This document shows, piece after piece, positions 1 to 6,655 of a stretch of 10,477 bases of DNA. This DNA comes from Desulfobacteraceae bacterium (GTDB lineage: Bacteria; Desulfobacterota; Desulfobacteria; Desulfobacterales; DAOWNP01). Under the pieces are notes generated by a model. The model saw nothing but the letters and a program-made list of their open reading frames with translations, made no database searches and was not told the DNA's origin. The number at the start of each line of letters is the position of its first letter. The stretch's first letter is position 1. The DNA lies in assembly GCA_030642545.1 (NCBI GenBank), contig DAOWNP010000055.1, forward strand, positions 1-10,477. Direction: 5' to 3'. A program made the position numbers and the translations under genes.

Positions 1-35
1 GTAATCGCCAGAGCCAAACAACATAATGAAGCTTG

Positions 36-65
36 CTGCCGGATCTTTGTCCGGTATGACGGCAG
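36..65. repeat. Short GC-rich palindromic patch, possible dispersed intergenic repeat
   Basis: This stretch is much richer in G and C than its surroundings and can form two competing hairpins. One pairs CCGGA (39-43) with TCCGG (50-54) around a six-base loop. The other pairs CTGCCG (36-41) with CGGCAG (60-65). On the minus strand it reads like the CCGTCATACCGGA... type of dispersed palindromic repeat common between genes in many proteobacteria. Alternatively, the plus frame starting at base 1 is open for 25 codons up to TAA at 76-78, so this could be the 3' end of a gene that starts outside the window. I cannot decide between the two. Confidence 0.35.
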
Positions 66-114
66 AACTTTGGACTAAGTTATTGACTAAAAACTATAAA
101 AATGGTAGTAGATA

Positions 115-145
115 TTGTTAGTGTAAAATCAGGTGATTATATAAT
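115..145 (+). promoter_or_regulatory. Weak candidate promoter for the DUF1573 operon
   Basis: A perfect -10 hexamer TATAAT lies at 140-145. A loose -35 match TTGTTA lies at 115-120 with a long 19-base spacer. Transcription would begin near 152, leaving a leader of about 45 bases before the preferred start codon at 199. In DNA this AT-rich such matches occur by chance, so this is only a suggestion. Confidence 0.25.
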
Positions 146-185
146 TAAAACTAATTCAAAACTTATAACTTTTCATATGTTAAAT

Positions 186-190
186 GGAGA
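186..190 (+). promoter_or_regulatory. Shine-Dalgarno GGAGA that decides the DUF1573 start
   Basis: GGAGA lies eight bases upstream of the ATG at 199-201, a standard spacing. It overlaps the other possible in-frame start, ATG 184-186, which has no Shine-Dalgarno sequence of its own. The start at 199 also gives a clean signal peptide, so it is preferred. Confidence 0.6.
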
Positions 191-198
191 ATGATAAT

Positions 199-924
199 AT
201 GTGCTTTAAAATAAAAACTGTTTTATTGCTTTTTTTTATTTTATTCTTTTCCCTTTCTGCTATATGCAAAGAACAAAAAACAGAAAAAATTCCAAAAGCA
301 GTTATTAATAATCCTGTTTTTGAATTTCCTCCTGTTGTAGATGGTACAATAATAACCCATGATTTTATTATTTATAATAAAGGATCTGCAACTCTTGAAA
401 TTATAAAAATAAAACCGGGCTGAGGCTGTTCAACTGTTTCATATACGAAACAAATCCCTCCGGATGGAGAGGGAAAAATAACATTAATGAGTAAAACACA
501 AGGGTATGGAGGAAAAAAGTATCATAAAAATATTCTTGTTGAAACTAATGATCCTAACAACCAGAGATTGACTTTAAAAATTTCAGGACAAGTTGAAAGA
601 TTTGTCAATATAGAACCAAAAAACGTAAGACTTTCAGGTTCTGTCAACAAAACTGTTATAGTAAATGTCAAAATTAAACCAAGAAAAAAGTTTCCATTTA
701 AAATAAAATCAATAGGAACAAGAACCGGAAAATTTATAAAAATTGAACTTAATAAATCTGATGTAAAAAAAACCGGCTATACTTTGATTGTAAAAAATAT
801 AAAAAAAACAGCTGGTCGTTATTCTGATATTGTATATTTAAATACTGACAGCAATATAAAACCCAAAATACAAATCAGAGTTTTTGGAAACATTGTTAAA
901 GAAGATAAAAAAATAAGAAGATAA
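199..924 (+). CDS. Secreted DUF1573 family protein, probable selenoprotein (in-frame UGA at 421-423)
   Basis: The reading frame is continuous from 199 to TAA 922-924 (241 residues) except for one TGA at 421-423, residue 75. Residues 1 to about 22 form a signal peptide (two basic residues, then a long Leu/Phe core). The first Ig-like (ASH/DUF1573) domain follows, with the family pattern of an NKGSATLEI strand, then KPG-U-GCST, then IPPDGEGKI, then NILVETNDP. From about residue 118 comes a second beta-rich domain. Known DUF1573 proteins carry CGC(T/S) at this spot, so UGA replaces the first Cys exactly and gives a U-x-C pair (U75, C77) resembling redox CxC motifs. Both halves are intact and in the same frame, arguing against a decaying gene. 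Candidate SECIS hairpins follow the UGA. An alternative start is ATG 184 (246 residues). It is first in a run with the HAD (13-base gap) and patatin genes. The family's biochemical function is unknown; a periplasmic redox role is inference. A nonsense mutation is the main alternative. Confidence 0.8.
424..474 (+). promoter_or_regulatory. Candidate bacterial SECIS element downstream of the UGA codon
   Basis: Two hairpins follow the UGA inside the coding region. The first is TGTTTC (435-440) paired with GAAACA (447-452) around ATATAC, with the loop starting 17 bases after the UGA. The second is TCCCTC (455-460) paired with GAGGGA (469-474). It can also fold as CTCC (458-461) with GGAG (466-469) around a GGAT loop. 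Published descriptions of bacterial SECIS elements ask for an apical loop about 16-37 bases after the UGA with a G in its first two positions. The second hairpin meets the G rule at the far edge of that range; the first meets the distance but not the G rule. Which one SelB would use is not clear from reading. Confidence 0.45.
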
Positions 925-937
925 AATTTATATTATT

Positions 938-1579
938 ATGGATAACAAAATGCAGATGGAAAATATAAAAATAGTAGGCTTTGATTGTGATGGAGTTATG
1001 TTTGATACAGCAATGGCAAACAGGGCATATTATAATCAAATTCTTGAAAAATTTGACAGGCCCAAAATGACAGACAAACAGTTTACATATTCTCATATGC
1101 ATACAGCAGAAGATGCAATCAAATATCTTTTTGATAATAATTCTGATTTGATAAACAAAGCCGATCAGTTCAGAAAAAAGATGAATTACTTTGCATTTAT
1201 TCCTCATATGGAAATAGAACCGCATTTAAAATCGCTTCTTATACAACTTGGCACAAAGAAGTATAAACTTGCTGTTGCAACAAACAGGACAGACACAATG
1301 GACCGTGTTTTACAAGAGCACAAATTATCCACTTTTTTTGATCTTGTAGTATGTGCTTTAGATGTAGTATATGCAAAACCTGCTCCAGATCAGCTTTTAA
1401 AAGTCTTAAAAACCTTTAATGCAAACGCTGATGAAATGATCTATATAGGTGATTCAGAATTGGATGAAAAGGCAGCTTTAAAAGCAAATGTGAAATTTGT
1501 GGCATATAAGAACAAAGATCTTTCAGCTGATTTTCATATTACAAGCTTAAAAGAAATGGAAAATATTTTAAATTTATAA
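938..1579 (+). CDS. HAD-superfamily hydrolase, phosphoglycolate phosphatase-like
   Basis: This 213-residue protein is a cytoplasmic haloacid dehalogenase-type phosphatase. All four HAD motifs are visible. Motif I is FDCDGVMFD with nucleophile Asp16 and acid Asp18. Motif II is Thr115 in AVATNRTDT. Motif III is Lys147 in YAKPAPD. Motif IV is IGDSELD with Asp172 and Asp176. A helical cap (about residues 24-95) lies between motifs I and II, as in the Gph/PGPase and beta-phosphoglucomutase branch, so Mg-dependent hydrolysis of a small phosphorylated metabolite is expected. The substrate cannot be read from the sequence. The length is normal for the branch. No strong Shine-Dalgarno precedes the start, and in-frame ATGs at 950 and 956 are also possible. 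It lies 13 bases after the DUF1573 stop and 11 before the patatin gene, so it is probably cotranscribed with both. Confidence 0.85.
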   Translation: MDNKMQMENIKIVGFDCDGVMFDTAMANRAYYNQILEKFDRPKMTDKQFTYSHMHTAEDAIKYLFDNNSDLINKADQFRKKMNYFAFIPHMEIEPHLKSLLIQLGTKKYKLAVATNRTDTMDRVLQEHKLSTFFDLVVCALDVVYAKPAPDQLLKVLKTFNANADEMIYIGDSELDEKAALKANVKFVAYKNKDLSADFHITSLKEMENILNL

Positions 1580-1590
1580 AATAATTAATT

Positions 1591-2604
1591 ATGATAACAG
1601 ATAATTATAAAAACAGATCAAAAAGTATAAAAAAAAAACCTCTGATTGGATTAGCTTTAGGATGTGGTTCTGCTCGTGGATGGGCTCATATAGGAATATT
1701 AAACACACTAAATGAAATCGGAATATTTCCGGATATTTTATGTGGATGTTCTTCAGGAGCAATGATAGGAGGTGCTTATGTCACCGGTCATATAAAAAAT
1801 CTGGAAACATGGGCAAAATCTTTAAACTGGAAAGAGCTTTTTAGTTATGCAGATATTAATATTAAACGAGGCGGTGTTATAATAGGTGACAAACTTTACA
1901 ACATGTTTGAAGAAAGTGTTGGTGAAATTAGTATAGAAGACCTTCCAATCCGTTTTGCAACAGTAGCTACAGATTTATCCACAGGCAAAGAAGTATGGTT
2001 TACAAAAGGATCGCTTTTAGATGCTATTCGGGCATCTGTATCTCTTCCAGGTCTACTTGCTCCTTTTAAATTTAACGACTCATGGCTGGTAGACGGAGGA
2101 CTTGTAAACCCTGTCCCAATCTCTCTTTGCAAAGCCCTTGGAGCAGATATTGTTATAGCTGTAAATTTAAACGGGACAATTCTTGGAAAACACTGTGTGA
2201 ATTCTGAAAACACAGCAAATAACGAAGATAACAACAGCGACTTATTTTCAGATAACAATTTAGACAATGGTAATGAGAGTAATGATAATATAACAAACCG
2301 ATTTTCCAAACGATTGAAATCTTCTATAAAAACCGGAATGGAATCTATGGTTTCAAGAGTATGGCATGGTTTTAACAAGACGCCAGGGGTGATAGATGTT
2401 CTTGCCAGTTCTGTAAATATTATGCAGGATAAAATCACAAAAAACAGATTAAAGCAGGATCCTCCTGATCTAATCCTTAACCCTAAGACAGGGCACTTAG
2501 GGTTAATGGAATTTAATAGAGCGTCAGAAGCTATTAAAGAAGGAATTTCCTGTGTAAAGAAACATGAAACAATTTTAAAAAAGCTTGTTTATCAAAAAAA
2601 CTAA
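1591..2604 (+). CDS. Patatin-like phospholipase, RssA/NTE-type
   Basis: This 337-residue protein is a lipid acyl hydrolase with the patatin Ser-Asp dyad. The oxyanion loop is GCGSARGW (residues 24-31). The nucleophile elbow is GCSSG with Ser54. The catalytic Asp is Asp168 in VDGG. The order GCGSARGWAHIGIL ... GCSSGAM ... SVSLPGLLAPF ... VDGGLVNPVPI is typical of the bacterial RssA-like group. Residues from about 198 to 236 form an Asn/Asp/Ser-rich, low-complexity linker unusual for short RssA proteins (about 300 residues). A C-terminal region follows with the usual DLILNPKTGHLGLMEF-like segment. A run of ten A's (1629-1638) near the N-terminus could allow slippage. It is last in the plus-strand run and faces the minus-strand receiver gene across about 40 bases. 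No signal peptide is visible. The real lipid substrate is unknown. Confidence 0.88.
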   Translation: MITDNYKNRSKSIKKKPLIGLALGCGSARGWAHIGILNTLNEIGIFPDILCGCSSGAMIGGAYVTGHIKNLETWAKSLNWKELFSYADINIKRGGVIIGDKLYNMFEESVGEISIEDLPIRFATVATDLSTGKEVWFTKGSLLDAIRASVSLPGLLAPFKFNDSWLVDGGLVNPVPISLCKALGADIVIAVNLNGTILGKHCVNSENTANNEDNNSDLFSDNNLDNGNESNDNITNRFSKRLKSSIKTGMESMVSRVWHGFNKTPGVIDVLASSVNIMQDKITKNRLKQDPPDLILNPKTGHLGLMEFNRASEAIKEGISCVKKHETILKKLVYQKN

Positions 2605-2644
2605 ATTAGGAACATAGCTGGGGAAGTTGTTTCGTTCATATTCC

Positions 2645-3946
2645 TTATATTGAATTATCGTTTTTTGATGCTTGTTCAATATCAATTATACTTGTACCTT
2701 TTACATACTCTTTTGTTTTGTAACGTGTAATATTCATCAGTTTTTTTGTTATCTGCCCCATTTTTTCAATTTGTTTTTTCATTTTACCTATAGTGTTAAA
2801 AAGAGAGTCGCTGGTATCCATATCTAACAAAAGCAATTCAGACATCCCTGATACATATTGAAGCGGCTGATTTAATTCATGACAAATCCCTCCTGCCATT
2901 TCAATAACCCCCTGCATTCGTTCCTTATGAATTTTATCCTGTTCCGCCTGTTTTCGCCATGTTATATCACTAACTGTTACAATTACCTGATCAACAGATT
3001 CTGATTTTTGTTTATCTATAAAACTTATCATTAAATGACCAAAAAACTCAGTATTGTTATATCGTTTAAAAACAGTATCAAATCCCAATATTTCTTTTTT
3101 GTTTTTCTCATGCTCAAGAGATCTCATGATTCCTTTAAAATCTTCAGACAAAGCAAAAAAATCTGGAAACTTATGTTCTTTATTTAATAGTGAATTGTCC
3201 ATATCAAACAGTGCCAACATCGCAGAATTTACCCACTTTATCTGAAAATTTTCCAACAGTCCTATACCTATTGGCGATGATGTTAAAATATTATTTAAAA
3301 TATTATTAGTCTTTGTAAGTTTTAAGTCAGATATATTTTTTTCTTCTATTTCATATTTTAACTGTTTATTTGTAATTTCAAGATCACAGGTTCTTTGTTT
3401 TACAAGATCTTCGAGATGATTTTTATATCTACTTAGTTGTATATTAGCCTGATTTAGAGAATTTGCCAGACTATATGATCTTAAAGCTGATGTAACACTG
3501 GTAACAAGTTTTTTTGCACTAAAATCTGTTTTAGTCTTATAGTCATTAATATCATACCGTGTAATAACTTCCTGCTCAGGAGATTGACCAGGCTGACCTG
3601 TATTTATAATAATTTGAACTATTTTATTGTTTAAAACCTCTCTTATTACACGAACTACCTGAAGTCCAGAATCCTCTTCTTCCATAACCACATCAAGCAA
3701 AATTAAAGCTGTATCAGGATATTTTGTTATAAGCTTTATTGTTTCTTTTCCAGAATAAGCACTTAAAATATGAAGTTTTTTATTTTTAAAAGAAAAATCT
3801 TTTAATACCAATCTGGTTATCGTATGGATCTCTTCTGAATCATCAGCAATAATAATTTTCCAAAAATTATTGTTATCAATTTTTTTCTTGTTTATTTTAT
3901 TATCTGAAGGAGCAGTAAAAAAGATGAGCTTTTCATCGTTACTCAT
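2645..3946 (-). CDS. Receiver-PAS-HisKA protein lacking an ATPase domain
   Basis: This 433-residue signalling protein is read from ATG 3946-3944, which has AAGG seven bases upstream; a TTG at 3952 would add two residues. Residues about 29-155 form a receiver domain with acid pair Asp35/Asp36, phospho-acceptor Asp85 (LILLDVVM), and the GQPGQSPEQEVITRYDINDYK segment typical of a receiver subgroup common in sulfate reducers. A coiled coil (about 160-215) leads into a PAS-like domain (about 216-335, ending in VSDITWRKQAE). A HisKA helix pair has phospho-acceptor His356 in CHELNQPLQ. The protein ends about 75 residues later with no N, G1 or G2 boxes, so it cannot bind ATP and autophosphorylate. 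It may act as a phosphotransfer module or be phosphorylated in trans by a partner kinase; that is inference. Short desulfobacterial proteins ending just after HisKA seem familiar to me, so this may be a natural form. It diverges from the hybrid kinase at 4667. Confidence 0.82.
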   Translation of the reverse strand: MSNDEKLIFFTAPSDNKINKKKIDNNNFWKIIIADDSEEIHTITRLVLKDFSFKNKKLHILSAYSGKETIKLITKYPDTALILLDVVMEEEDSGLQVVRVIREVLNNKIVQIIINTGQPGQSPEQEVITRYDINDYKTKTDFSAKKLVTSVTSALRSYSLANSLNQANIQLSRYKNHLEDLVKQRTCDLEITNKQLKYEIEEKNISDLKLTKTNNILNNILTSSPIGIGLLENFQIKWVNSAMLALFDMDNSLLNKEHKFPDFFALSEDFKGIMRSLEHEKNKKEILGFDTVFKRYNNTEFFGHLMISFIDKQKSESVDQVIVTVSDITWRKQAEQDKIHKERMQGVIEMAGGICHELNQPLQYVSGMSELLLLDMDTSDSLFNTIGKMKKQIEKMGQITKKLMNITRYKTKEYVKGTSIIDIEQASKNDNSI

Positions 3947-3953
3947 AAACAAA

Positions 3954-3957
3954 CCTT
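3954..3957 (-). promoter_or_regulatory. Shine-Dalgarno AAGG selecting ATG 3946 for the receiver-HisKA gene
   Basis: Read on the minus strand, AAGG lies seven bases before the ATG at 3946-3944. The upstream TTG at 3952-3950 falls between the two and would have no room for a ribosome site, so the ATG is preferred. Confidence 0.55.
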
Positions 3958-4169
3958 AAAATATTAATTTTAAAAAATATTAACTTTTATTCAGACACTT
4001 TTTATAAATATAATTTTCTCATTATTTATAAAAACAACAGTGATTATGGACATGGAATAAGTAACTTTCCCATTAAAAAAAGCATGGAAAACCATTCTTT
4101 AATTGTAACATAAAATAAAAGATCCCAGTTTTTCTATTCTCATGTTTAGTATATTTCATTATTTTTATT

Positions 4170-4200
4170 TTTGCAAATTTATAAAACATAAATTTGCAAA
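4170..4200. repeat. Perfect 13-bp inverted repeat, 5-base spacer
   Basis: TTTGCAAATTTAT (4170-4182) is followed by AAAAC and then its exact reverse complement (4188-4200). There is no T-tract directly after either end, so it is not a good terminator. A protein binding site or structured RNA element is possible. Confidence 0.6.
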
Positions 4201-4259
4201 CTACCTTTCCTGCTATTATAAACTAAAGCTCATTAAATATAAAATAAAATTCGAGTAAC

Positions 4260-4280
4260 AAAAAAAGCCGTAAGGCTTTT
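4260..4280 (-). terminator. Terminator-like hairpin with GTAA loop
   Basis: AAAAGCC (4263-4269) pairs perfectly with GGCTTTT (4274-4280) around GTAA. Read on the minus strand the stem runs into seven T's, the better terminator orientation; on the plus strand only four T's precede CGG. On the minus strand it lies about 315 bases before the receiver-HisKA start. It could end an unannotated small RNA coming from the right or attenuate a long leader of that gene. Confidence 0.5.
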
Positions 4281-4571
4281 CGGATTATGAAAACAGCTTA
4301 ATTTACAGCTTTTATTGGCCATACTTTTTTAATATAGTAAAAGTAAGTAATTTCTATTTACTTTTTTAAAATATTAATATAAGTAATATTTTGAGTTTAA
4401 ATAAGTTTTTTAATATTTTATATGTACAAAATATTAAATTTGGTATATATAGTGTGAAATTGAGCATTTTTTTATTAAAGAAAAAAGAGACTTTAATAAA
4501 AAATCATAATGTTTATCTGCATCTCATAAACAAATTTTTCACATAAATAAAACCATTTTTAACATTCCTAT

Positions 4572-4613
4572 ACTTTTTTCGTATTATACCAAAGATATTA
4601 TACGAAAAAAAGT
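4572..4613. repeat. Imperfect 17-bp palindrome upstream of the hybrid kinase gene
   Basis: ACTTTTTTCGTATTATA (4572-4588) faces TATTATACGAAAAAAAGT (4596-4613). The arms are complementary except for one mismatch and one extra A. On the minus strand the element contains TATAAT twice. Lying 53 bases before the ATG at 4667, it could be an operator or overlap divergent promoters. It lacks a downstream T-tract on either strand, so it is not a good terminator. Confidence 0.45.
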
Positions 4614-4666
4614 TATAAAAAAGTTAGGTTTTTATTCATCAGCAATGCTGTTTTAAAAGGTAATAT

Positions 4667-6247
4667 ATGGGAAAAAAAGTTAATATCTTACTGTTTGAAG
4701 ATAATAAAACCGATACTGATCTTATAACTTCCTGTATTAAAAAAGGTGGATTAGACTGCACAATAAATACTGTTAATAATAGATGCGATTATATTAATGT
4801 ACTTAGTATGTCTCATACAGACATTATACTTGCTAACTACGCTCTATCTTTATTTAACAGTGATTCTGCCTTAGAAATAGCAGAAAAATTGCAACCTGAT
4901 ATTCCTTTTATTTTTATTTCAGAAACAAATGGTGTAAAATTTACCAAAGAAACAAGTAAAAAAAAATTCGCAGATTATATTTTAACAGGAAATTTGCACA
5001 GGCTGGTACCTGCTATTACAAAAGCTATTAATAACTCCAAAACATTAATTTATAAAAAACAGATTGAAAAACAGTTAAAAGAAACTCAGGCACAACTTTT
5101 TCAGGCTCAAAAGATGGAAGCAATGGCCATTCTTGCAGGAGGAATTTCTCATGACTTTAATAATATTCTGTTTTCTATAATCGGCTACTCAGAATTGTTA
5201 TTACAGGAACAAAGTCAGACAAAACAAAGCAAAAAATTTATAAAAGGAATTTTTACTGCTGCAATAAGAGCACAAAGTCTGATAAATCAAATATTTGTAT
5301 TTAGCAGACAAACAAGCTCTAAAAAAGAACCCATACTCGTTGACACAATAATAAAAGAGACTGTCAAATTACTAAGAGCATCCGTTTCAACAAGAATAGA
5401 ATTTAAAACCATAATAAATACAAAAAACCATCCTGTTTTATCCGACCCTACAAGTATCCATCAGATTTTTATGAATCTTTGTACAAATGCATGCCATGCT
5501 ATGGAGGACAAAGGAGGTGTCCTTGAAATCTCTTTATCTAAAACAGATATGAAGGAAGAAGATTTAAAAGCAGAAGATAACCTGTCTCCGGGATTATATT
5601 TAAAACTTGAGATAAAAGATACAGGTACAGGTATTGATCCTGCTATTAAAAACAAAATATTTGACCCTTATTTTACCACCAAAGAGATTGGGAAAGGAAC
5701 AGGACTTGGCCTTTCAGTTGTATATGGAATTGTAAAAAGCCATAAAGGGAAAATAGCTGTTTCAAGCCAGTATGGAAAAGGAACTATCTTTACCGTTTAT
5801 TTGCCTGTTTATATGCCTGTAATAGATAAATCTGTAACAAAAAAAACAGATGATACTCAAATAGTAGAAAGCCTTAAAGGATGTGAGCACATTTTATTTG
5901 TAGATGATGAAATTTCCATAGCTGAAATACAGAGTACGTTATTACAAAGATTAGGGTATACTGTTACATATTTTACAGATAGTAAAAAAGCACTGGACTT
6001 TTTCATCAAAAAACAGGAATCAATTGATATTGTAATTACTGACTTTAATATGCCAAAAATTTCAGGCATTGATTTTTCTGAACAGATAAAAAAAATCTGC
6101 CCGGATACCCCCATTATTCTTTGTTCAGGTTTTTATGATGATTTCATGGAAAAACAGATAAAAAAAAACAGAATAGAATGTTTTGCAAAAAAACCTATTC
6201 TCTGTTCTGATTTATCTATAGCAATACGAAAACTACTTGAAAAATAA
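4667..6247 (+). CDS. Hybrid sensor histidine kinase with degenerate N-terminal receiver
   Basis: This 526-residue cytoplasmic hybrid kinase starts at an ATG preceded by AAAAGG at six bases' spacing. Residues 4-125 have a receiver fold of the type often fused to kinases, but the expected phospho-acceptor is Asn57 (ILANYAL) and the conserved Lys is Thr107, so it looks like a pseudo-receiver. A coiled linker (about 128-150) leads to HisKA with His162 in GGISHDFNNIL. The HATPase domain carries the N box (NLCTNACHAM, about 270-279), the G1 box (DTGTGI, Asp318) and the G2 box (GTGLGL, 344-349). The C-terminal receiver (about 408-525) is complete, with Asp413/Asp414, phospho-acceptor Asp459 (VITDFNMP) and Lys509 (KKP). 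There is no transmembrane segment or periplasmic sensor. The expected flow is His162 to Asp459, then perhaps to an outside phosphotransfer protein. It diverges from a HisKA protein that lacks an ATPase, a possible partner. The output is unknown. Confidence 0.9.
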   Translation: MGKKVNILLFEDNKTDTDLITSCIKKGGLDCTINTVNNRCDYINVLSMSHTDIILANYALSLFNSDSALEIAEKLQPDIPFIFISETNGVKFTKETSKKKFADYILTGNLHRLVPAITKAINNSKTLIYKKQIEKQLKETQAQLFQAQKMEAMAILAGGISHDFNNILFSIIGYSELLLQEQSQTKQSKKFIKGIFTAAIRAQSLINQIFVFSRQTSSKKEPILVDTIIKETVKLLRASVSTRIEFKTIINTKNHPVLSDPTSIHQIFMNLCTNACHAMEDKGGVLEISLSKTDMKEEDLKAEDNLSPGLYLKLEIKDTGTGIDPAIKNKIFDPYFTTKEIGKGTGLGLSVVYGIVKSHKGKIAVSSQYGKGTIFTVYLPVYMPVIDKSVTKKTDDTQIVESLKGCEHILFVDDEISIAEIQSTLLQRLGYTVTYFTDSKKALDFFIKKQESIDIVITDFNMPKISGIDFSEQIKKICPDTPIILCSGFYDDFMEKQIKKNRIECFAKKPILCSDLSIAIRKLLEK

Positions 6248-6303
6248 TCTATATTTATTAAATTTTCATTTTATCCATATCCCTCAGTTTAATTTTTTTT
6301 TTA

Positions 6304-6475
6304 TTGACTTAATCTGAAAAATATTTTCTATAATAAGAAAGAATTATTCTTATCCTTAAGTTATTTAAAAAGAATCAATAAGTGAAATATGCTATCAAAA
6401 ATCAAAAAAAAGGTATTTTAAAAACACTTCCCATCAGAATTTAACTATTCTATCAGAGGGTATACCTTTTTGTTT
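6304..6475 (+). ncRNA. Candidate small RNA or kinase 3' terminator region
   Basis: TTGACT (6304-6309) and TATAAT (6329-6334), 19 bases apart, could start a transcript near 6341. About 130 bases later AAAAAGGTAT (6407-6416) pairs with ATACCTTTTT (6462-6471), followed by GTTTT. The 45-base interval between the arms has its own AGAAT/ATTCT stem (6436-6440 with 6446-6450), flanking CCC/GGG, and two copies of ATCAGA. No known RNA family is recognised. A simpler reading is that the final stem is a long-loop terminator for the hybrid kinase gene. Confidence 0.3.
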
Positions 6476-6516
6476 TATAGTAATATTTAATCATGGGCTA
6501 TTTAATACTGTTATTA

Positions 6517-6554
6517 TTAGCTATTCAATAAAAATTTTTTTATTGAATAGCTAA
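6517..6554. repeat. Perfect 18-bp palindrome
   Basis: TTAGCTATTCAATAAAAA (6517-6534) is followed by two T's and then its exact reverse complement (6537-6554). It lies about 105 bases before the OmpA-like lipoprotein start. The T's are in the loop, not after the stem, so it does not look like a standard terminator. An operator or cruciform-forming site is possible. Confidence 0.6.
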
Positions 6555-6650
6555 CACAGGAATAACAAAACAAAATATTTAAAAAATTCCCATAACTTTC
6601 CACATAAAGAACAAAGATAACAATTTTAAACTACTCTGCTTTTCTTATCC

Positions 6651-6655
6651 GGAGG
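6651..6655 (+). promoter_or_regulatory. Strong Shine-Dalgarno GGAGG, unusually close to the start
   Basis: GGAGG ends only three bases before ATG 6659. The spacing is short, but no other in-frame start downstream would keep the lipoprotein signal, so this start is retained. Confidence 0.6.

Larger units (their letters stand above)
3947..4666. other. Long AT-rich divergent intergenic region with hairpins
   Basis: These 720 bases separate two divergently transcribed signalling genes and contain no credible ORF. They hold a perfect 13-bp inverted repeat (4170-4200), a compact GTAA-loop hairpin with a T-tract on the minus strand (4263-4280), a weak AT-only hairpin (4339-4365), and a 17-bp imperfect palindrome close to the hybrid kinase start (4572-4613). 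The length suggests regulated divergent promoters or an unannotated small RNA. No specific RNA family is recognised. Confidence 0.5.

Noticed and set aside
184..423. Two separate short genes, 184-423 and 487-924
   Set aside because: Both are in the same frame, separated only by one TGA, and the joined translation forms a single complete DUF1573 protein. The second part begins mid-domain with no ribosome site.
896..1225. Minus-strand ORF of 109 codons
   Set aside because: It is the shadow of the HAD hydrolase gene, rich in Cys, His, Ile and Phe with no recognisable domain.
1896..2438. Minus-strand ORF of 180 codons
   Set aside because: It lies wholly inside the patatin gene, which has clear catalytic motifs; the opposite frame has none.
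2608..2645. Imperfect stem AGGAACAT/ATATTCCT between the convergent patatin and receiver genes
   Set aside because: It has a mismatch, a 22-base loop and no T-tract, so it is not convincing as a terminator.
4339..4365. AAAAGTAA/TTACTTTT hairpin
   Set aside because: The stem is almost purely A and T with a long loop, and such stems are expected by chance in this region.
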